Of a stretch of 64,000 bases of DNA, positions 58,768 through 64,000 are shown in pieces. Under the pieces are notes generated by a model that was not told the DNA's origin, did no database searches, and saw only the letters and a list, made by a program, of their open reading frames with translations. The DNA is from Lacibacter cauensis (GTDB taxonomy: Bacteria; Bacteroidota; Bacteroidia; Chitinophagales; Chitinophagaceae), in assembly GCF_007830055.1 (NCBI RefSeq), contig NZ_VLLE01000002.1:1-64000 (forward strand), written 5' to 3'. A program made the position numbers and the translations under genes. The number at the start of each line of letters is the position of its first letter. Within the stretch, counting starts at the first letter, position 1.

Positions 58768-61035
58768 GTGAAACAATTAGTTTTTTCAGCAGTATTGTGT
58801 TTTGCTTTTTTTTCTTCATTCGCACAGTCGAAAAAAGCAATAGCCTATCGGAAAGAATCGGAAGATATGCGTAAATCAGTTTGGGCTTGGGAAAACCCTA
58901 AGTTTAAAGTGAGAGACATTCCGCAGAAGTATGCAAATGCATCAAAAATAATTATTGCACATCATACAGAATTAATAGCAGACAGTAAGTCGTCTATTGC
59001 ATTTTATGGATTGGGCTTTGGGGCAAAGTTTAAACAGGATCTTACGGAAATTGTAAGAGAGGTTGTAAAGCTAAATGATAAAAGTGCTATTGCTGAATAT
59101 TCAGAACTTAGCTTTACACAATTCGAAAAGCGAAGTGGTTTTTATGGTTCTGATAAAACAAGTACATATATTGGAGTTCGAATTATTAAACCTAATGGAG
59201 TAATAAAAGAAGTTAACGCTGATGACATTGTTCTTACAAAAGACGCTGCAAACGAAAAACAAGCTAAGCTTGCAATTCCTGATTTAGAAGTTGGGGATAT
59301 CTTGGATTATTTTTTTGCAACAGCCAGAAACACTATTGATGACATGTCTACTAAGCAATACAATTTAATTTTGTTTGCGGATGCACCTGTTCTTAGTTAC
59401 TCTTTTCACGGGCAACTTGCTAAGAAGTATGCTATCGAATATCGAAGTTATAATAATGCTCCGGAGCTAAATGTTCGTAAAAACGACGATGGGACTATTG
59501 TAATTGATGTTGTTAAAAATGATATTCCTTCCTTTGAAACATCTCTTTGGGTTTCTGTGTCACGACAACTCCCTTTTATTAGAATGAATATTGCGCAAGG
59601 ATTCAAAGGAATAGGAAGTGAAAGTTTAGGTATTAGCAAACCAGGTGAGGTTATAAAAGTAACAAATGAAAGAATGGCTATCGAAGAAAAGGCCAGAACT
59701 TATTCTTTGGACTATTATAATGGCTATTTAATCAGAAATGCTAAAAAAGAGTATGAACGGCTTGAGGATTTAGCAAAACAAAAAGCAAAACAAAAGGGAG
59801 TAAACTACGAGCTTTTAAGCAATGAAGAAAAGGCCGCAATGTTATATTACACGTTTAGATTTGATTGGCTTTTAAAATTTTCAATCTATCGGCTTGCTGA
59901 TAAAATTAATATTGGATACAGGGAATATGATGAAGGTTATAATCTTGTTCTCTTTTTTCTTTTCAAAACTGCAGGGCTAAATCCAGACGTAGTAGTATGT
60001 GAAGATCGAATGGGGTATAGAGTCAGCGAATCAATGAATGGAACTGATTTGCTTGCTCTAGCATATATTCCTAGTATAAAAAGTTTTTTTTCTGTACGCA
60101 ATATTTTTGATGTTCCTTTTACAATACCGGTAGCAGCCGAAGGAGCACAAAACACATCAAGTTTCTCTTTTGAACATCGGGCAAAGGATAAACCAGCAGG
60201 TGTTAACAATCTTACTGAGATTAAAACAGGTCCCGATGTTCCGGTTAGTAAATCGTCAAACAATTCAAGAGTTGAAAAGCTTCGTCTTTCAATAACATCC
60301 GATCAATCCCTCGTAAGTGTAAAACGTACTTGTACTTTAAAAGGGCATAATAAACATGCAGTTCAGGAAAAGCTTTTGTTATATGAGGATATAATGAATT
60401 ATGAATTTAAAGAGTTTAACGAGAGTACAACTTTTTTAGACGAAATTGCAGATGAGAAAGGGAGTAAGAAATACATTGAAGAAGTAAAAAATGCTTTTGC
60501 AGAAGCGAAGAAAAAACAGAAGGATGCATTTTTAAAGGATGCAAAAAATTATTTTGAGCAGGAGATAACCAACATGAAAGATTTTGGAATAGATAATCCG
60601 GGCATCAGGCACACGGCTCCTGACTTTATATATCGTTCAACATTTGAAATGGGCGGCTTGTTAAAAAAAGCCGGTAACAATATTATTGTTGAAATTGGCA
60701 AAATACAGGGTACGCCATTTGTTATAAAAGAAGAACAACTGAAGCGTGATTTAGATGTGTACATGCCTTTTGCCCGCAGTATTGAATACCATGTTGAACT
60801 AGAAATTCCCGAAGGGTACACTGCCGAAGGGATTGCTGCGTTGAATACGAAAGTTGAAAACGAAACAGGTTTTTTTACTACTGAAGCAACACAGAATGGT
60901 AATACTGTTTCAATAAAAATACGCAAGCATTATTTGCACAATTTCGAATCGGCTAAAAACTTCGAAAAAATAGTAGCATTTGTAAATGCATCAGCAGAAT
61001 GGGCAAACGCAAAATTGTTGTTGAAAAAAAAGTAA
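58768..61035 (+). CDS. secreted DUF3857 protein without the transglutaminase Cys
   Basis: 755 residues starting at a GTG (58768), 5 bp after the stop of the preceding gene. A signal peptide ends near residue 19 (FSSFAQ). A DUF3857 domain (about 75-270) is followed by a transglutaminase-like helical region. The GDCK motif is missing; the equivalent place reads REYDEGYNLVLFFLFKTAG (about 384-402). It is probably a non-catalytic partner of its neighbour. A beta-rich C-terminal part follows. Base composition of the first three quarters looks more AT-rich, with more AGA codons, than neighbouring genes; the last 160 codons look normal. Confidence 0.85.
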   Translation: MKQLVFSAVLCFAFFSSFAQSKKAIAYRKESEDMRKSVWAWENPKFKVRDIPQKYANASKIIIAHHTELIADSKSSIAFYGLGFGAKFKQDLTEIVREVVKLNDKSAIAEYSELSFTQFEKRSGFYGSDKTSTYIGVRIIKPNGVIKEVNADDIVLTKDAANEKQAKLAIPDLEVGDILDYFFATARNTIDDMSTKQYNLILFADAPVLSYSFHGQLAKKYAIEYRSYNNAPELNVRKNDDGTIVIDVVKNDIPSFETSLWVSVSRQLPFIRMNIAQGFKGIGSESLGISKPGEVIKVTNERMAIEEKARTYSLDYYNGYLIRNAKKEYERLEDLAKQKAKQKGVNYELLSNEEKAAMLYYTFRFDWLLKFSIYRLADKINIGYREYDEGYNLVLFFLFKTAGLNPDVVVCEDRMGYRVSESMNGTDLLALAYIPSIKSFFSVRNIFDVPFTIPVAAEGAQNTSSFSFEHRAKDKPAGVNNLTEIKTGPDVPVSKSSNNSRVEKLRLSITSDQSLVSVKRTCTLKGHNKHAVQEKLLLYEDIMNYEFKEFNESTTFLDEIADEKGSKKYIEEVKNAFAEAKKKQKDAFLKDAKNYFEQEITNMKDFGIDNPGIRHTAPDFIYRSTFEMGGLLKKAGNNIIVEIGKIQGTPFVIKEEQLKRDLDVYMPFARSIEYHVELEIPEGYTAEGIAALNTKVENETGFFTTEATQNGNTVSIKIRKHYLHNFESAKNFEKIVAFVNASAEWANAKLLLKKK

Positions 61036-61060
61036 GCCGGCAATAGTAATCTGTGATTGT

Positions 61061-61099
61061 AAAAAAGGAGCAACTTCTGCAAGTTGCTCCTTTTTTAAT
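61061..61099. terminator. bidirectional terminator after the DUF3857 pair
   Basis: Perfect 16-bp stem aaaaaaggagcaactt/aagttgctcctttttt with loop ctgc. It is shared with the convergent secreted-protein gene. Confidence 0.93.
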
Positions 61100-61133
61100 A
61101 CCTATGTTACAGCGAATAAACTATGATTTATTC

Positions 61134-62489
61134 TTACCTGGTTTTTTGTTTTTTCTTTTGTTTCATTTTGTTTTTTGTCATAGGCACCTGTACAATTACT
61201 GTTTCGCCACGTCCTTTTTCATTTGACCTGCTTTGTATGGTCCACAGGTCAAGCTGGTTATCACCATCAACAACACTGCCGCTGTAATCGCCCCAGGCAA
61301 CACCATCGGCTGCTCCTCTGCCTTCGCCAACACGAACAATTTCCCGGATAGTACCTGCAGCATCGTTCGATTTCCGGTACGCAAAGCGTGGACTTACAAA
61401 CATGTTTCCATTTGCTTCCTGGAAGCCGATGAGTACATCGTTCTTTTTATTGACAGCAAGTGTTGTTTGAATATAGTTGGTTGTATCGCTTTTGATTAAA
61501 CCTGTTTGTACAATGGTTCCATCAATTGCATTAACCTGGTGCCATTGTACAGCGGCACGCCCTTCGCAATGAACAGCCTGCGAAAACCAGATGCTTCCAC
61601 TTTGCAACACAAGATTTTTTGGATTGCGATCGCCGGAAGAAACTTTTTGTTGTGTACCGTATTGTGGAGATTGAGGAGGACCGCCAACATATTTTAAATT
61701 ATGGGGTTTGCTGCTCACCAAAACACAAACCGGAGTACCGTCGGCAGCTTCTGTTACACGACGGATCACAAACTTGTCACGATCAATTTCGAAAAAGTAA
61801 ATATCATCCGTTCCATCTTGTCCGTAAACAGGATGGCCAAGGCTTCCGCTGAAATGGTAAATTGTTGCAGGCTTACCCGATTTCGCATCAGCTGTTTTCA
61901 ATACAAATGTTCTTTCTGTACCTCCGGGAAAAGAATAGCCAATCCATCTTTTACTGTAACCAATACCGCCACCATCAACACCTTTGGGAGCAGGAACAGG
62001 GTAGGTGTTCCAGGCGCCACGGGGATCGTTGGTTTCGGACACGGAAATGTTGACTGGTTTTATTTTGGCAGAGTCCCAATACACCCACAGGTCAAATCCG
62101 AATACCTGGTTGTGTGCATCGAAGAACAGTTTCGGATCAATACCATTGTTGAAGCATTTTTGCGAAATGCCTTGCACGTATTCGCCTTTTTTATTGTAGA
62201 TGACCAAACCATTGTTGGTGCCATGCAATACATAGCCGCCACCCACAGCAATCTGCGGGTCCACCTGGCGGTTACCGTCCATTGAACCGTCGAAAACCAA
62301 GTACCCGTTGACCATGCGGGAGTTGCCGCCCTGTTTCCGTTCGGGACATTCACCATTATTATTGAAACTGTTTTTATGAATCGGGCTGATCATTTCGGTG
62401 CGTACAGGACGAACCGTATCGCCGATAGTCTGTGCCTGCAAGTTGCCGGTAAGGCTCAGCAGCAGGCCCAGTAAGTAAGCTTTGCTCAT
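61134..62489 (-). CDS. secreted protein, unknown (possible beta-propeller)
   Basis: 451 residues. A signal peptide ends near residue 20 (GNLQAQ). The mature part shows repeated beta strands with Asp/Gly turns: FDGSMDGNRQVDPQIAVGGG, NDPRGAWNTYPVPAPKG, DKFVIRRVTEAADGTPV, GVAWGDYSGSVVDGDNQLDL. These are suggestive of a six- or seven-bladed propeller of the BNR/sialidase-like kind, but no family signature was recognised. A Lys-rich tail (KNKMKQKKKQKTR) ends the chain, unusual for an exported protein. It lies between the DUF3857 pair and fusA, facing the opposite way. Confidence 0.82.
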   Translation of the reverse strand: MSKAYLLGLLLSLTGNLQAQTIGDTVRPVRTEMISPIHKNSFNNNGECPERKQGGNSRMVNGYLVFDGSMDGNRQVDPQIAVGGGYVLHGTNNGLVIYNKKGEYVQGISQKCFNNGIDPKLFFDAHNQVFGFDLWVYWDSAKIKPVNISVSETNDPRGAWNTYPVPAPKGVDGGGIGYSKRWIGYSFPGGTERTFVLKTADAKSGKPATIYHFSGSLGHPVYGQDGTDDIYFFEIDRDKFVIRRVTEAADGTPVCVLVSSKPHNLKYVGGPPQSPQYGTQQKVSSGDRNPKNLVLQSGSIWFSQAVHCEGRAAVQWHQVNAIDGTIVQTGLIKSDTTNYIQTTLAVNKKNDVLIGFQEANGNMFVSPRFAYRKSNDAAGTIREIVRVGEGRGAADGVAWGDYSGSVVDGDNQLDLWTIQSRSNEKGRGETVIVQVPMTKNKMKQKKKQKTR

Positions 62490-62710
62490 TGGTTTAGAAT
62501 TATTTGCAGCAAAGTAAACGGCTGGGGAAATGCAAAAGCAGGCTCAATCGTTTGCACGATTTCGACCGTTCGTGTAAAAGGAAAAGCTGATAATGGGGTT
62601 GGTAGCGGCTCTCATGTCGCAGGCCAGGAGAAAAGGAGGGTACTCGTTTATCAGAAGACTTCCTGCCAATCAATAGCGGCAATGCTTTGCAGGTTTTTTC
62701 CTTTTCCTAT
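62490..62710. other. intergenic stretch upstream of the fusA promoter
   Basis: No coding pattern or RNA gene seen. It holds the promoter region of the minus-strand secreted protein; only a near match to the -7 element (CAAAGTAA, 62504-62511) was found for it. Confidence 0.45.
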
Positions 62711-62744
62711 TTTGGTTAGATTTTGAAAAAAATCCCTACTTTTG
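62711..62744 (+). promoter_or_regulatory. fusA promoter
   Basis: TTTG at 62711-62714, 22 bp, then TACTTTTG at 62737-62744, in the same tttgcggc context as other strong promoters here. Confidence 0.7.
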
Positions 62745-62749
62745 CGGCC

Positions 62750-63022
62750 GCCAAAGTTTCCAACCAAAGGGTGCAATTGAATAGCGGATATGGGGTTCGA
62801 AATTGATTGGCATAATATGAGAGTCTAAAAATCACATATCAGCCCATTCCTGAAAAGGATCATATCTCCGGGCATATTGTCTCCAGAATTGGGGATAACA
62901 GTTCAATAGAATTCATAGAGTACAAGAGTGCGACGCCGATGTGGTTGAAGAGAATTACAGGAGGCGGTCTCAAAAAACAAATCAAGATTTTTTAAACGAT
63001 AAACATTCAAACAAAAACAGTC
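62750..63022 (+). promoter_or_regulatory. long fusA 5' leader
   Basis: If transcription starts near 62750, the untranslated leader is about 270 nt, far longer than for the other mapped promoters here (under 70 nt). It contains several partly complementary segments built on gatatg/catatc and ctccgg/ccagaattggggat. No known riboswitch or ribosomal-protein leader was recognised. Confidence 0.45.
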
Positions 63023-64000
63023 ATGGCAGACTTAAAATTTCAGAGAAACTTTGGTATTGCGGCACACATTGATGCCGGTAAGACCACAACTACTGAGCGT
63101 ATCCTCCGCTATACCGGTATGATTCACCGTATTGGTGAAGTGCACGATGGTGCAGCTACAACCGACTGGATGGAGCAGGAAAAAGAAAGAGGTATTACCA
63201 TTACTTCTGCGGCAGTAAGCTGCCAGTGGAACTTCCCTACAGTGTTAGGTAAGCAAACTCCGGACACAAAGAAATATTCTTTCAACATTATTGATACTCC
63301 CGGTCACGTGGACTTTACCGTAGAGGTAGAGCGTTCTATGCGTGTATTGGATGGTTTGATCGCTTTGTTCAGTGCGGTTGATGGTGTAGAACCACAATCG
63401 GAAACTGTATGGCGCCAGGCAAACCGTTACAACGTACCACGTATCGGTTTCGTAAACAAAATGGATCGTAGCGGTGCTGACTTCTTAAACGTAGTGAAGC
63501 AGGTACGTGAAATGTTGGGTTCTAAAGCCGTTCCTCTTCAGTTGCCAATTGGTGCAGAAGATGATTTTAAAGGTGTGGTGGATCTGATTAAAATGAAAGG
63601 TATCATCTGGCACATGGAAACAGAAGGTATGACGTTCGATGAGATCGACATCCCTGCTGACATGCTGGAAGAAGCAAAAGAGTGGAGAGCACAACTGGTA
63701 GAAGCTGTTGCTGAGTACGATGATAACCTGATGGAGAAATTCTTCGACAATCCGGACAGCATTACTGAAGAAGAAATTCACGAAGCTGTGCGCAAGGCAA
63801 CAATTGATCTTTCAATTGTACCTATGATGTGCGGTTCTTCATTTAAGAATAAAGGTGTACAAACTGCACTGGATGCGGTTTGCCGTTACCTGCCTTCACC
63901 AGTTGACGTTGAAGCGATCAAAGGAACTGATCCTGATACAGGCGAAGAGTTAACACGTAAGCCTGATGCAAAAGAACCATTTGCAGCGTTGGCGTTTAAG
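63023..64000 (+). CDS. fusA: elongation factor G (N-terminal part, runs off the window)
   Basis: The first 326 codons of EF-G, the translocation GTPase, with an open frame to the end of the window. It starts [20 protein letters not shown]; the P-loop AHIDAGKTT (about 14-22), switch [14 protein letters not shown] and FVNKMDR are all normal. An insert of about ten residues ([12 protein letters not shown]) before DTPGH is as in Bacteroidota EF-G. It has its own promoter and is separated from rpsL-rpsG by about 6.4 kb. Confidence 0.97.
   Translation, partial: MADLKFQRNFGIAAHIDAGKTTTTERILRYTGMIHRIGEVHDGAATTDWMEQEKERGITITSAAVSCQWNFPTVLGKQTPDTKKYSFNIIDTPGHVDFTVEVERSMRVLDGLIALFSAVDGVEPQSETVWRQANRYNVPRIGFVNKMDRSGADFLNVVKQVREMLGSKAVPLQLPIGAEDDFKGVVDLIKMKGIIWHMETEGMTFDEIDIPADMLEEAKEWRAQLVEAVAEYDDNLMEKFFDNPDSITEEEIHEAVRKATIDLSIVPMMCGSSFKNKGVQTALDAVCRYLPSPVDVEAIKGTDPDTGEELTRKPDAKEPFAALAFK

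Overview
The window reads as chromosomal DNA of a Bacteroidota bacterium, most likely family Chitinophagaceae (order Chitinophagales). The evidence is the 16S rRNA type, promoters of the Bacteroidota form (TTTG, about 20 bp, TAnnTTTG), near absence of Shine-Dalgarno sequences, a giant PKD-repeat protein with a gliding-motility type C-terminal (T9SS) domain, type II and type III glutamine synthetases side by side, a fused alpha/beta 2-oxoacid dehydrogenase E1, and Bacteroidota-style YidC, EF-G and M56/BlaI proteins. Family-level placement is inference; no database was searched.

Layout. 1-5414: complete rRNA operon with two tandem promoters, 16S, tRNA-Ile(GAT), tRNA-Ala(TGC), 23S, 5S and a terminator. 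5.7-12.1 kb: two secreted DUF1573 proteins, the fused E1 enzyme, a TRIC-type membrane protein, a PhzF-family enzyme, a DCC-family protein and YebC. 12.2-17.4 kb: transporters (amino acid permease; then dicarboxylate symporter, DedA protein and MFS transporter in one run). 17.6-22.7 kb: a GT9 glycosyltransferase, malate dehydrogenase, an SRPBCC protein, and a BlaI repressor with an M56 BlaR1-like sensor peptidase. 22.8-30.9 kb: a thiol-redox protein, EF-P, AccB/AccC, two glutamine synthetases and a membrane protein. 31.0-41.5 kb: PurL-HldD, ProC, PyrG, a DUF4407 protein, YidC and small secreted proteins. 41.7-49.9 kb: a TPR protein, a ComA-AroE-TPR run, a five-gene reverse-strand operon (unknown, RdgB, ECF sigma factor, anti-sigma-like protein, thioesterase) and IlvE. 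50.0-55.5 kb: a frameshifted small gene and the 1607-residue PKD protein. 55.7-64.0 kb: rpsL-rpsG, then two DUF3857 proteins and a secreted protein, then fusA running off the end.

Most of the window is housekeeping: translation, fatty-acid initiation (AccB/C), nitrogen assimilation, nucleotide synthesis and envelope biogenesis. No phage, transposon, CRISPR array or classical defence island was seen. The points most worth a second look are an EF-P whose tip loop carries Arg32 instead of the usual Lys and resembles the rhamnosylated EF-P class; twin 15-bp operators flanking the -10-equivalent of the blaI gene, together with an M56 peptidase ending in a TonB-plug-like (SusC-like) domain; an anti-sigma-like protein with four tandem N-terminal Trp repeats; the str operon split by about 6 kb, leaving fusA its own promoter and a leader of roughly 270 nt; a catalytically intact and a Cys-less DUF3857/transglutaminase pair; and a one-base poly-A frameshift in a small membrane protein gene.
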